This document shows positions 37,751 through 49,444 of a DNA stretch of 64,000 bases, in pieces. How positions within the stretch are numbered: the stretch's first letter is position 1; the number at the start of each line of letters is the position of its first letter. This stretch comes from Mangifera indica (Eukaryota; Streptophyta; Magnoliopsida; Sapindales; Anacardiaceae): NCBI RefSeq assembly GCF_011075055.1, contig NC_058149.1, positions 13,832,449-13,896,448 of the forward strand, written 5' to 3'. The translations under genes and the position numbers were made by a program. The notes below the pieces were generated by a model. It was not told the origin of the DNA. It was given only the letters and a program-made list of their open reading frames with translations, and did no database searches.

Positions 37751-38000
37751 TATGATATATTATATTATATTTTAATTAGAATATTATAATTATATATTAT
37801 TATAATTATTATTTTATTATAATATTAAAGATATTCTAGTATTAATAATTATATATTATAATATATAATATTATATATATTAATATAATATATATAATAT
37901 TATATTAATATATTTTTTTGCCAGGGTTGGCGGAATCGCCAACTTTTGGCGTACGCCAAAGGTTGGCGTTTCCGCCAACCCATGACTTATATATATATAT
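36403..38000 (+). repeat. Left terminal inverted repeat of the large MULE
   Basis: Pairs with about 48610-50547 in reverse. The outer 480 bp are ordinary low-copy-like sequence (TTTTTTATTCCGTGT, ATGGCCATCGAGGAAATGACC). Further in are TA-rich tracts, two copies of a unit reading GTTGGCGATAAG ... GGCCTGTA.CATTAATGTAGG (about 37085-37175 and 37572-37662), a (TA)n run at 37688-37745, and palindromic GC-rich modules at 37436-37498 and 37921-37981. The pairing can be followed at least to 38000. Confidence 0.85.
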
Positions 38001-38239
38001 ATTATATTATATATTAATATATAATATATTATATTTAATATATAATATTTATATAATATATAATAAATAATATATTATATATAAAATATTATATATATAT
38101 TATATAATATTATAATAAATAATATTATATTATTAATATATATTAATATTATATATAATATATAATATATAATTACCAAAGGTTGGCGGCGTCGCCAACC
38201 CTTGGCGTCTCCAAGGGTTGGCGATGCCGCCAACCCCTG
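37436..38239. repeat. Three GC-rich palindromic modules in the left arm of the MULE
   Basis: Modules at 37436-37498, 37921-37981 and 38176-38239, each about 60 bp and almost self-complementary. The general form is GGTTGGCG-N4-CGCCAACC-TTGGCG-x-CGCCAA-GGTTGGCG-N4-CGCCAACC, that is, a palindrome made of two smaller palindromes. They stand out as islands in nearly pure A/T DNA. Equivalent modules occur in the right arm at 48628-48692, 49143-49170 and 49854-49888 and at 47572-47644. Confidence 0.9.
37688..37745. repeat. (TA)n microsatellite in the left MULE end
   Basis: Uninterrupted alternating TA over about 58 bp. Related runs occur at 43910-43963, 48898-48961 and 49399-49437. The first and third occupy equivalent places in the two inverted ends. 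Confidence 0.95.
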
Positions 38240-39209
38240 TAATATTAATATATATATATTATATATATATATAATATTATAATATATAACATATTATGTA
38301 TATAATATTATAATATTATATATAATTATATATTATATATAATAAAATATATTATTATATATTATAATATATTATATTATATTATAATATATATATTATT
38401 AATAATATTAATATATTATATATAATATAATATATGTATATATTATTGCCAGGGTTGGTGGAAACCCTTATCAGTTTATTTTATATATTAATTTATATAA
38501 TATTATAATATAATTATAATTTATATTAATATATAATATGTTATATAATATAATATATTTTATATATACTGCCAACCCTTTATATTAATATATATATTAT
38601 ATTATATTATACATAAAATATATTATATATATTATTATAATATAATATATTATATTATATATTATTATAATATAATATAATATATTATATATTATTATTA
38701 TAAAATATATTATTAATATTATTTATATTCGTACTTATACTATTATCAATATGTTAAATATTATTAAAATGTTGCCAATATAATAGCTAAAGAGGATTGT
38801 TTTTAAAGGTGGATCAAAATTGACCTAAAATCAAATTGACAAAAAAAATTATTAGGATTTTGGCAGTTAATTAATATTCTTATATAAGAAGAATAGTAAA
38901 ATTAATAAAATAATTTGATTTATTATTTTTCAATGCAGCCCATACCGTGTTTCAATAAAACAATGTGTCAAATACACCATACAAACAATAAAAAATAACA
39001 TCATTCAAAAAATAATAAAATACACATTTCAATCAATAATAAAATACATATTTCAAGCAATAATAAAATGACATCAAATTCATATGCATGCCCGTCCATC
39101 CATGCCTGTTTAGAAATCCTCAAAACCTGCATTGTCACATTCCAATTGAATTGAATAAAGACAATCAATTTAGTAAACTTTGCTGACATACAAATAAACT
39201 CATAAACAG
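38001..39209. other. TA-rich subterminal region of the MULE
   Basis: Almost pure A/T to about 38780, interrupted by palindromic modules at 38176-38239 and reduced ones at 38448-38470 and 38569-38580. From 38780 the composition normalises toward the 3' end of the ULP1-like gene. No gene. Confidence 0.6.
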
Positions 39210-42200
39210 TTAATACTTACTGAGGGCCCTTCCTTGGAATATGGTTGTAGCCACGCGCTTTCTTAACCTCTTGGAATGTGCTGATGTAAAATTAAATGGG
39301 TGATCTCGGGCAAGGTATTCCATAAACATGAGTAAAAAAATGCCACAGTCTCCACTTCCAACATCCTGTTTTGGGACATCACGAACACATTTATATTATA
39401 ATGTTGGTAGAGGATCTGGTGATGGAATTCCCTTTGATATATAGAAGTTACTCGCCTTCATTAGGTGTGTTAGTGTCTTAAATGGCATCAATAACTTCTT
39501 CACCCTCTTTATGCTTTTCGTATATTGGGCAGAGTCGTATATATACATCCTCCATTCATTTATATCCAATACGCCACACACCCAATGTTGGTTGTCGAAG
39601 TTGATCGGAAAGAATACCTGTCGACCAATGAAGATGAAATAAGTATCAATAATCAATCTTACCGTAAACAGCTTACAGTTGTACACCACCTTGTCAACAC
39701 TACTCCATGGGCGAAAGAATTCTTTTGTCCGAAGCGAGATTCCATTGATTTGATCTAGAAAAAACGTAGGCCACTCCATATTTGCACCCAATTGTTTAAA
39801 CTCACTGTAATACTGAGGGAAAAGTGCAACAAATTGGGTGGAAACAGTAGTCCAGTTACCGTCCGGATAAGATTTACGAAGTATACCCATAAAAGCTTCA
39901 ATATGTTGTGTTCATAGATTAATCACATCATACTTTGAACATGATAAGTAATAGAAACAAATACAAAGGAAGTGTACATACCGTGTTTTCCAACCATTGC
40001 CCTAGTGTTACAATTTGAGTCCACCATGGTTTGGGCATACGGGCGGTTGTTCCGGCTGGTCCCCCGAGGAAGACGCGTCGACTGTCATTATCAGACGCTT
40101 GATCATACCATATTGTGAACTCTGAATAGCACCCAGCCAACTTGGGGTCAAAATCAATACCTTTAATTACTGGTTGTTTGTTCTTTTTTTCCTTTACTGG
40201 ATTTGTGAATGGACTGACCAACTGTTTCCTTTTTCGCAGTACACGATCGAAAGCTGACACTTTTTTAGTTGTTGTCGGCTTCTGAGTAGTTGTTGGTCGA
40301 TCCTGAATTTGTTGTTGGACTTCCTCGTTGGATGATTCGTCTAACTAGAAAAAAGTAAAAAAAATTAATGTTTATCAAAACTTTATAATTAAGCAATTGA
40401 AAAAAGAAATTAAATAATAAAACTAATTGAAAAATAAAATTAAGTATGGTGGATAATAACATGTACTGATTCAGATGCTTGAACATAAGAACCCTCAAGT
40501 CCTGTAATTCGATTATTTAATGATTGCATTTTTTTCTGTATCTCCACTTGAAGCATCGTCGATTGTTGTTGCCATTGGTCCTGCATCTCCCCCCGAAGCA
40601 TCGATGCTTGTTGTTGCCATTGGTCCTGTAACTCCCCTCGAAACATCGATGTTTGTTGTTGCCATTGCTCTTGTAACTCCCCCCGAAACATCGATGCTTG
40701 TTGTTGCCATAGGTCCTGCAATTCCCCCCGAAACGTCGATTGTTGTTGTTGCCATTGGTCCTGCAACTCCCCCCGAAACGTCGATTGTTGTTGTTGCCAA
40801 TACGACTGCATATCCTCAGGAAACGATGCCGATTGTCGCTCCCACTCCGCGCACATCATTGCACCGTGTTGGTCCAATTGTTGTTGCATCTGAGAGTTGA
40901 TGCCTCTTTCATGTTCCATTAATATTTGTTGAAGACGGTCGTATGAAACACCACTGTATGACGTCCCATGGACCGAGTGTCTTGCAGGCTCGTGTACCGG
41001 ATGCTCACGAGAATGGGAGGCGCATGAAGTGGACCTTCGTGGTGGGGAAGCAGGTACATTAGGTGTGGCCCTATATGACCCTCGGGAGGATAACACCTGT
41101 GGAGGGGATATACGTGCAATAGGAGACGTCCTAGGAACCATGGGTCTGACACCTCGTGATGACGGTCTTCGCCTGGAAGCAGTTGAAGACGTAGAAGACC
41201 CTGTAGGGACTGTTTAAAAGGCAGCATGAGGGTTCAATTAGGTGGCATCATCATCATCTGAATGCATAGATGGTGCGTGTTCTCCCATAAACTCCAAGGC
41301 TCGAATATACCACTCAGAGTAACGCTCAATCTCGGTCGGATGTAATGCAGTTGTAATCTCCTCCTACAACATGAAAGAAAATTTACATGATTATTGAAAT
41401 ACAAAACAGAATTATAAAATATAAATGAGCAACATACCGGAGAAGTGTCCCAAAGTATCGATATGTCATCCCATGAAGGTAGTACAATTGTTTTCTATTT
41501 TAGGATACGAGAGATTCGATCATTTGCTTCCATACGGATATAAAACGATAGATTCTGAATCGTCTCATAAATCCAATACTACACAATGTACAACAAAAAT
41601 TATTAGTATTAATAATAGGCATTAAGTATGTAAACTTTATCTATTATATTATACTTACTTGAAAAGCAATCGGGTATTCTAAAATACTGTAACTGAGAAG
41701 TGGGAGCGGACTTGTGTACAGCGGGTAATGGTCAACACAATATTGATATTTCTTATGTATACCTTTCCATATCGAATCGAATGTTTTATTCCATATCAGT
41801 GTTCCCCATGGATATCGACTAAATGCATCTAAATTATTTGCTAAATGCCAAAAATGATCAGGTACTTTGTTTATGTTGTCCGCCCCTAATAATCCAGTAA
41901 ATACGCAATACAAGACTGCAAACTTCACTGCATCATCATCATTGTCCCCCCAAACTTCATTGTCGAATGCTTCTTCGATTTCCCCATAAGATAACAACCT
42001 GTGAATGTTCGGGAAGTATTGCTCTCTTAATCGAGGCGTATCCGTGCAATCAACGTAATTGGACAAGTCCATGTCCTCCCCGAAAATTAAACCAGTGACG
42101 AGTGCAAACTCAACAGGGCTGAATCAGAATTCAACCCCATTTATTCTAAACCACATTTCTCTATCTGGGTTCCCACGATTGATCATACGTAGCAACATTG

Positions 42201-42415
42201 CTTGAATAAAAATGACACTGAACCGTGGCTCCACCAAATCTAATAAATGTCCAAAACATGTTGTGCGGAAAATGGCTCTTTGACTAAATGTTAGTTTATT
42301 CCTAATTACAGTCAAAGTGTCCATTTTTGTTCGAAGCGACATGTGCACACGAAATTGGTATGCATCGTGGAATCTGTAAGCCCCCTCTTGATAGTTGATT
42401 GCAAATGCCTAAAAA
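39210..42415 (-). pseudogene. ULP1-like (C48 cysteine protease) gene of the MULE, with five in-frame stops
   Basis: Blocks on the minus strand: a DUF1985-like region (about 42415 to 41659; LTFSQRAIFRTTCFGHLL, SPVEFALVTGLIFGEDMDL), a short exon (41578-41438; YWIYETIQNLSFYIRME), a Ser/Pro-rich and Gln-rich exon (41363-40461), a basic exon (40344-39982; RVLRKRKQLVSP) and the protease region (about 39910-39210). The protease shows NFDNQHWVCGVLDI with catalytic His, MYIYDSAQ with Asp, and QDVGSGDCGIFLLMF with catalytic Gln and Cys. Family members remove SUMO-like modifiers; the role in a transposon is unknown. In-frame stops at 42124, 41495, 41238, 41214 and 39396 interrupt an otherwise continuous match, and the acceptor before the protease exon seems lost. 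The true N-terminus was not found. Confidence 0.85.
40530..40810 (-). repeat. 45-bp tandem repeat encoding a Gln-rich segment of the ULP1-like protein
   Basis: About six units of 15 residues (pattern S-x-F/L-R-G-E-L-Q-D-Q-W-Q-Q-Q-x) in tandem. The regular heptad-like spacing suggests an alpha-helical or coiled-coil region. The plus-strand and second minus-strand open frames over the same DNA are shadows of this repeat. Confidence 0.85.
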
Positions 42416-43905
42416 TATATATTAATTCATTAAATTACACTACTGAAGGAAACTAAATGATTATTATTAAATTAACCACGTTGTGATGGATGGGATATTC
42501 CCTACTTTAGTGGTATGTTTGTTCTTACAACTAGAGAGCTGAGAAGAGATGTCTTAAAAATACAAAAACGAATATCTTACCAGATTCATAAATTAGAATT
42601 TGCACAGATTTAACATAACACAATTTCTCCAAATCACTACAATAATCAAATATGCATGGACTATATAGCTAGAAAGATATAACCAATAAATTAATAATAA
42701 TTTAAAAATTCTCATGTTAAAAATAAAAATAAATTAGAATTCCATGTGGAACCCTGGACGTTCCACATGCAATGATTCTAACTCCTTTATAGTTTTTTAT
42801 TTGTATTATTTTAATTCTAAACAATTAAAAATTCTCATGTTAAAATTAAACAATTGAAATTAAACAACGCCACCCTTTATAGTTTTTTATTAGTATAATT
42901 TTTGCATTTTATGCAACGGTGGGACCTCTTAAATGCTTGCTAAATTTTTTCGCTTTCTTCAACATTTTAAATTAACTATAAATTATGCTAAGCTACATAA
43001 TCTGACCCACAAAATAAGTAAATTGCTACATTTTATACATGAAGAAGGACAAATATTGCTAAATTATGCTAAACTACATATTCTAACCCACAGGAAAAAA
43101 AAATCGTTGATCATATAATTTATCTAAGCCACAAGAAAAAAACTCTAAAAATATATATTATTAAATTTATTATAACGAAACCTAACCTGTCTTCATGCCA
43201 TTACGTTGTAAGTATCGATATCCGCTGAAACTATTTGATGGATTTTCCGTTGAACCAAAAAATTACCCGAACCAAGCAACTAAACAATTTGGTGGGAAAT
43301 ATGGATGCAAGCAAGCAAAAACATTACTGGGGAAAAATTGAAAACACTTGCACATATATATATCCAATAAAGCAAAAACACTCCACGAAATTTAGTTGAA
43401 TTATTGAGGAACTGGAGTGAATTATTGATGCAAAAAATTCAACTATGTCAGGAATGAATAATCAAAAAATGCTTTTGAACAAAACTATGCACAACAGTAA
43501 ATTACTCAGAAGAATTATTAAAGGTGAGAAAAGGGTGCAAAAAAAAAAAAAAACCGTTGGCAACATTTATTTTATAATGCAAAAAGGGCTGGCATTATAA
43601 TAAAAAAACAAAAAAGGTTGGCCCCGCCAACCCTCCTGCTTTTTATACTTAATTATATTATTTCACAATGGTGGGGGGCCTGCGCAAAATCCATGCCAAA
43701 TGTGTTTGCAGCATTATTTCACAACGGTGGGGGGCCTGCGCAAAATCCATGCCAAATTTGTTTGCATCAGCATGCGAATATTGCAGAGGAATAATCGCAG
43801 AGGAATAATTGTAGAGAATACACAGTCTGGCAGGGATGCATTGATCGAATAATATTCACGTGCTACCATCTGTAATATATTATTACCTATTATTATTACA
43901 TTTAT

Positions 43906-43965
<60 letters not shown>

Positions 43966-44499
43966 CAATCTATCTTAAACATACCACAACAGATAGACAG
44001 ATTTACACTTTGCAGGAGAAAAAATTTTATTAAGCAATCGACCAACGAAATTTATTGCAGAGACGAAATATTGCCAGGACAACAGGTAAGGTTTTAAGAA
44101 ACCTTAATTTATTTATTTCTATTGTATTACACCTGCATTGAAATTATTTCATATTGGATTAAGTCTAAAAAATTTCAATTTAATTCTATTAAAATTCAAT
44201 TAAGTAAATCAACATATTGTTAAATATTACAATTTCCGTAATATGTTTGATTAGCCAATTGTTTCAATGTTAAAATTGAAAAAACTGTCAAAAAACTGAG
44301 TTTGGGTGGAAAGATTTGGGAAAAAAATATGGGATTTAAATAAAAATGATAGGCTAACAAAAACGATAATAAAATGCAAGATATTAAAAATTGTATAGAC
44401 CGTAAAAGATAAATTACATTAAATTAAACATGCAATATATTAAAGTCCATTGCCATCGTGTACATGTACAAAACCCAATAGAAGATCCAACATGGTAAC
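42416..44499. other. Spacer between the two MULE genes
   Basis: AT-rich DNA with no gene. It includes a near-perfect 52-bp tandem duplication at about 43662-43765 (each copy with CAC-AATGGTGGGGGGCCTGCG or its A/C variant), a (TA)n run at 43910-43963, and a degraded GTTGGC/GCCAAC module near 43617-43635. Confidence 0.6.
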
Positions 44500-47078
44500 C
44501 TAGTCGACCGTATGGGTTGCACTATTAGTACGACGACCTCGAGTTCGTGTGTTATTGGGTGTGCGGGATGAGCTAACCACAGGCACTGGAAGGGCGAACT
44601 TCTTGGATGACCAGGTTGGACTCGGACATCTCAAACCAGTATGACCAGGTTGGTGACATCGACTACAGTATTGTTGTCGAACTTCTTCTCCTTGTGAAGG
44701 TCTTCTTGCATGACTGGAAGGGCGACCGGACCTTCATTGCTCCATCACTAGAGGAAAAATCACAGACAAATTTGATGGTGCCCAAGTTGATTGATCCCCT
44801 AGTGGATTAATATCTTCCTCGTATACCCTACGTAAATATTCAGTAGAGTAGTATGTACTGACCCAGCCTACACAGTCTGATAGGTTATTATACCTTGCGA
44901 TAGCAGCAGCGTGTGCACATGGAATCTGGGATCGTTGAAATTTTCCACAATCACACGTTCAATATAGAAGATTCACGAAGAAAACTTGTTGGCGTGAGTC
45001 ATGAACTTCGTATTGTTGCATGTTGATTGGTTTAACAATCATGTTGGCAGATTTGAACACATGCCGAGCAAGCTTGTCCTCAGCCCATGGTGTTAACGGG
45101 TGAGATCTCTTACCTGCAAAAAAACAACTAAAATAAATGGGGTGAAAAAACGGAAACATTATAATAAATTTGAGTCATACGCACCAGCCATGTTTCGCCT
45201 ATTGAAAAACCAATGTTGTAGCGTGCTTCGAAGAAACTCTACCAATATAGTGATAGGCAAAGCGCGAGCAGTCCGTGTTAAAGCATTGAAGGACTCAGCA
45301 ATATTGGTTGTCATAATATTGTACCGCCATCCTCCAAAGTGCACACGTGCCCATCTGTCATACCCAATGTGAGTCAAATAGGTTGCTGCAGCGAGATTTA
45401 CTCTAGCAATTCTATTCATAGCGGCTTGAAAGTCTGTGAGACGATATGCCTTGATATGGAAATTACAAAACCCATGACGAGCGTGAGGCATTACGTTCAC
45501 AACCGCCGCAATTATTGAATGATGACGATCAGAAATAATAGCCAAATCCGGCAAATCACCAATGCACATGTGAAGGTATGTCAAAAACGGTGTCCATGTA
45601 TCTAGTCCCTCTTTGTGCCCAATACCGAATGCAAGTGGGTAAATTTGATTATTACCGTCCTTGGCAACAGCAATGAAAAGAGACCCAATATACTTTCCTT
45701 TTAAGTGTGAAACATCAATGCATATCACCGGACGACAGAATTGTTGGAACCCTCGTATAGAACACCCCATACACATGAAAAAAAACTTGAACCTATTTTG
45801 CAGATCGACATCAATACGTGTCATAGTTCCTGGGTTCTTAAGCTCCAAATTATGACAGTACTCACGTAATATACCGAAATACTCTTCCGGAGATCCTCGT
45901 AATGCATTTATTGCATATGTTTTGGCACGCCATGCTTGCGTGTACGATATGTCAATCCGATACCTATCTGCCATGTCTGAAATAATTTTCTTTGGTCGAT
46001 AAATACGATCAACCACGAACATGGACTTAAGTATGTTACCTAACGATTCGGCACCTGCTTGTCTGTGATGTGGCAATATTTGATCTCGCGGACAAGTGTA
46101 GGTCTCATCCATACGTCGTAAGACCCAATAGTATCCGTCTTGCTCTCTCGTCGCTCGTGCCCACCATTTACATTGTGGGTGTATGCACTTAAGCTCGTAC
46201 CGTATGTTATCGGAGTGACCAACCTTCCACTGAATTCCTGTCTCCAAGGCATACGTTCGAAATAGTGCTCTCAATTCAGCCTTGGAGTTATAAAAACCCA
46301 TTATTTGCAAACAATTGCCCCTTTGTGTTGCCCGGTTAGTAATACCTGTATTCTCAACATCAACAGCAGGCTCAGGAACCCATTCAAATGGATTTGGATT
46401 ATGGATGTTACTTGAATATGCTCCAATATTCATAAAGTTATGACGTCTTGTGCTACATTCAGCCTCATTGTAGCAAGGATGACTTTGACTTCTGCCAGCG
46501 TCTTGGCTTGGAACATCGTATATGTCGTCACCAAACCCCGAGAATTCTTTGTCTTCATCATCATCATCCTCCTCCTCCTCCTCCTCCTCTTCCTCTTCCT
46601 CTTCATTACCTTCTACATCATAATCCTCATCCATGTTCTCGTCATTATCATCATTAACACCATAATTCCCTCCAAACTCTTGAAAACTTTGTGGATGTGC
46701 CCACTCATCTGTCGGTTGATTTAACCGTTCTTCATCATGAATATCTTCGCCTTGTTGATTGGCCCTTCCATCAATTTAACTCTTGATAACAAAAAGTTTT
46801 GTGTAACCTTGTGAACTTCTTGCTACAACCATAAAAAACTCCACATCATCATCGTCTACAATCTCCATTGGACCTATATCACATACTGTAAATACACGCA
46901 CAATTGACTGTCTTTGATCGAGTCTTAGACGAGAGCTGATTCTTCCAATGAATCCATCAAAATCAACATTTGGGTCAATACAAATTCCTCTCTCATTCCC
47001 ACCAACATATCTTGTGACATTATCATCACCTTCAACCCATTGGCCTCCATATCGAATCTTAAATGCAGCTTTTTCCAT
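44500..47078 (-). pseudogene. mudrA-type MULE transposase, three in-frame stops
   Basis: From the ATG at 47078 (MEKAAFKIRYGGQWVEGDD, a PB1-like N-terminus) to TAG at 44500-44502, with one intron 45114-45184, the frame spans 835 residues. Order: acidic poly-Glu stretch, FAR1/MuDR-like zinc region (YELKCIHPQCKWWARATREQ), the DDE transposase domain (VICIDVSHLKGKYIG, LAIISDRHHSI, then ARHGFCNFHI and NIAESFNAL), a SWIM zinc finger (CDCGKFQRSQIPCAHA) and a C-terminal CCHC knuckle (CSRCHQPGHTGLRC). TAA at 46776, TGA at 44959 and TGA at 44733 interrupt the otherwise continuous frame; no indel was found. The enzyme would cut and join element ends. Without readthrough only fragments could be made, so this copy is probably non-functional. 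Confidence 0.92.
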
Positions 47079-48609
47079 CCTAACTAAAAATAAACCTAAA
47101 AAACATAAAAACTCCAAATTACACTATGCTTCCATTTTTTCAAATTAAGCCCCAAATGCAGTACCAATGGCATCAAACTTCATATATACATATTTAACTA
47201 TCATATCATCAACTGATGCACAAAAATGTATCAAGGCAAAACATGAAAAAATAGACAGTGGCAATTTCGTAATATATTATCTAACTCCCTATCAATACAA
47301 GGAAAACAACACATCATGCAATAGAAGAAAACAGGAAAAAACAAGCATAAAAAATAAAGAAATTGCTTACAATAGAAGAAAATAGGAAAAATTAAATAAA
47401 TTCAGTGGGGCATATTTGGTGGCAATTTTGTAATATATTTTCTAACTCTCTGTCAATACAAGGAAAACAACACATCATGCAATAAAAGAAGACAGGAAAA
47501 AACAAGCATAAAAAGTAAAGAAATTACGTGCAATAGACGAAAACAGGGAAAAATTAAATAAATTAAGTGAGGATGAACAGGTTGGCGGAAACGCCAAGGG
47601 TTGGCATTTCGCCAACCCTTGGCGATTCCGCCAACCTGTTCATCATTAAACTGAAATTTTTTTTCAGCTGTATTTTGGTTTTTTATAGCTATCACAACAA
47701 CATTAAACAATAATAACAACTTTAAACAATAGAAACAACATGAAATAATAGCATTAAACAATCTAACAACATGAAATCATAATAAAATTAAATTTTACAT
47801 GAACATGAAAACACCATAATTATTTAATTTTCAGCTATTTATAAAGAAAACAAATAACATACAGGGTTAAGTCAACACTAACCTGGACGTGGATGACTTT
47901 GCTATGAATTTTTTGCAGCAGGTGTTTATTCTCTTAATAAATTTAGCAATGTTCGTCTCTCCCTCCCTTATGTCCATTTTGAATCTTTTATAATGGATTC
48001 TCACAGGTTTTATTGTTCAATCACATGTCTTCTTCCTACCGTTAATACTAATATTTTAGTTTCATGCTGCTAGGATTCCTTCCTCATATTATAGAGATTC
48101 TCTGTATGGGTCACTTCAGGAGCATCAATCATTTAATTATACTAAAATATAATTTAATATTCCAATTAAAAATATAATAATATATATTATTATATAATAT
48201 TATATAATAATAAGAATTCTTCACATTATATATAATATATAATAACTTATTATATATATTATATTATATATAAAATTAAATAATAATATTATTTATTATT
48301 ATATATTATAATTATAATATAATATTAATATAATAATGATATATACATATAAGGGTTGGCGTTGGCAACTCCAACCCTTATACATATATTAAAGAAAATA
48401 TATTATATATTAATATATAATATAATTATAATAATATAATTATAATATTTTAATTAAAAATATAATATAAATAAGATAATATATTATATTATATATAATA
48501 TATTATATTATCTATAATATAATATATAATTATAATTATATATTATAATATATTATATATAATATATTATATATTAATATATAATATAATTATATATATA
48601 TAATTATTT
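47079..48609. other. Upstream region of the MULE transposase and inner TA-rich DNA
   Basis: Presumed transposase promoter, followed by TA-rich DNA. It holds a near-duplicate pair at about 47257-47360 and 47430-47535 (ATATATTATCTAACTCCCT versus ATATATTTTCTAACTCTCT, then ACAAGCATAAAAA) and palindromic modules at 47572-47644 and 48353-48383. Confidence 0.6.
47572..47644. repeat. 73-bp near-perfect palindrome (34-bp arms, 5-bp loop)
   Basis: Arms 47572-47605 and 47611-47644 are complementary with one mismatch; the loop is ATTTC. Each arm starts GATGAACAGGTTGGCGGAA and includes CGCCAAGGGTTGGC. It lies about 500 bp upstream of the transposase start codon and belongs to the GTTGGCG palindrome family of this element. 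Confidence 0.92.
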
Positions 48610-48897
48610 AATTATATATATATAAGTCATGGGTTGGCGGAATCGCCAACCTTTGGCGTATGCCAAGGGTTGGCGATTCCGCCAACCCTGGCAAAAAAAT
48701 ATATTAATATAATATTATATATATTATTTTAATATATATAATATTATATATTATAATATATAATTATTAATGTTAGAATATCTTTAATATTATAATAATA
48801 TATAATAATATATTTTAATATTAATATACTATTATAATAAAATAATAATTATAATAATATATAATTATAATATTCTAATTAAAATATAATATAATAT

Positions 48898-48963
<66 letters not shown>

Positions 48964-49387
48964 AGTAATTATATATATAATATAAATCATGCTTTGCTTT
49001 ATAAAGGGTGGGCCCACCCTACATTAATGTTACAGGCCAATTTCCCCTTATCGCCAACCCAGACTCCTTTTACATATATTTTATAAAATATAAAATTATA
49101 TTATAATATAATATTATATATTATATATATAATATATATAATCAGGGGTTGGCGATGCCGCCAACCCCTGGTAATAATTATATATAATATATTTTTTATA
49201 TATTATATTATATATGTAATATTATATTATAGTAATATTATTTAAATTATAATATATTATATATTATATTAATATATTATTATATGATAATATTATAGTA
49301 TATAATATATTATAATATATAATTATATAATATAATTATAATATTATAATTAAAATATAATATAATATATCATATATTAATATATAA

Positions 49388-49444
<57 letters not shown>

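Noticed and set aside
40513..40922. Long Pro/Val/Ala-rich open frames on both strands opposite and beside the Gln-rich repeat
   Set aside because: Shadows of the 45-bp coding repeat of the ULP1-like gene; periodicity follows the real frame.
46440..46724. Plus-strand hydrophobic and His/Pro-rich open frames
   Set aside because: Antisense of the poly-Glu coding tract of the transposase; composition is a by-product.
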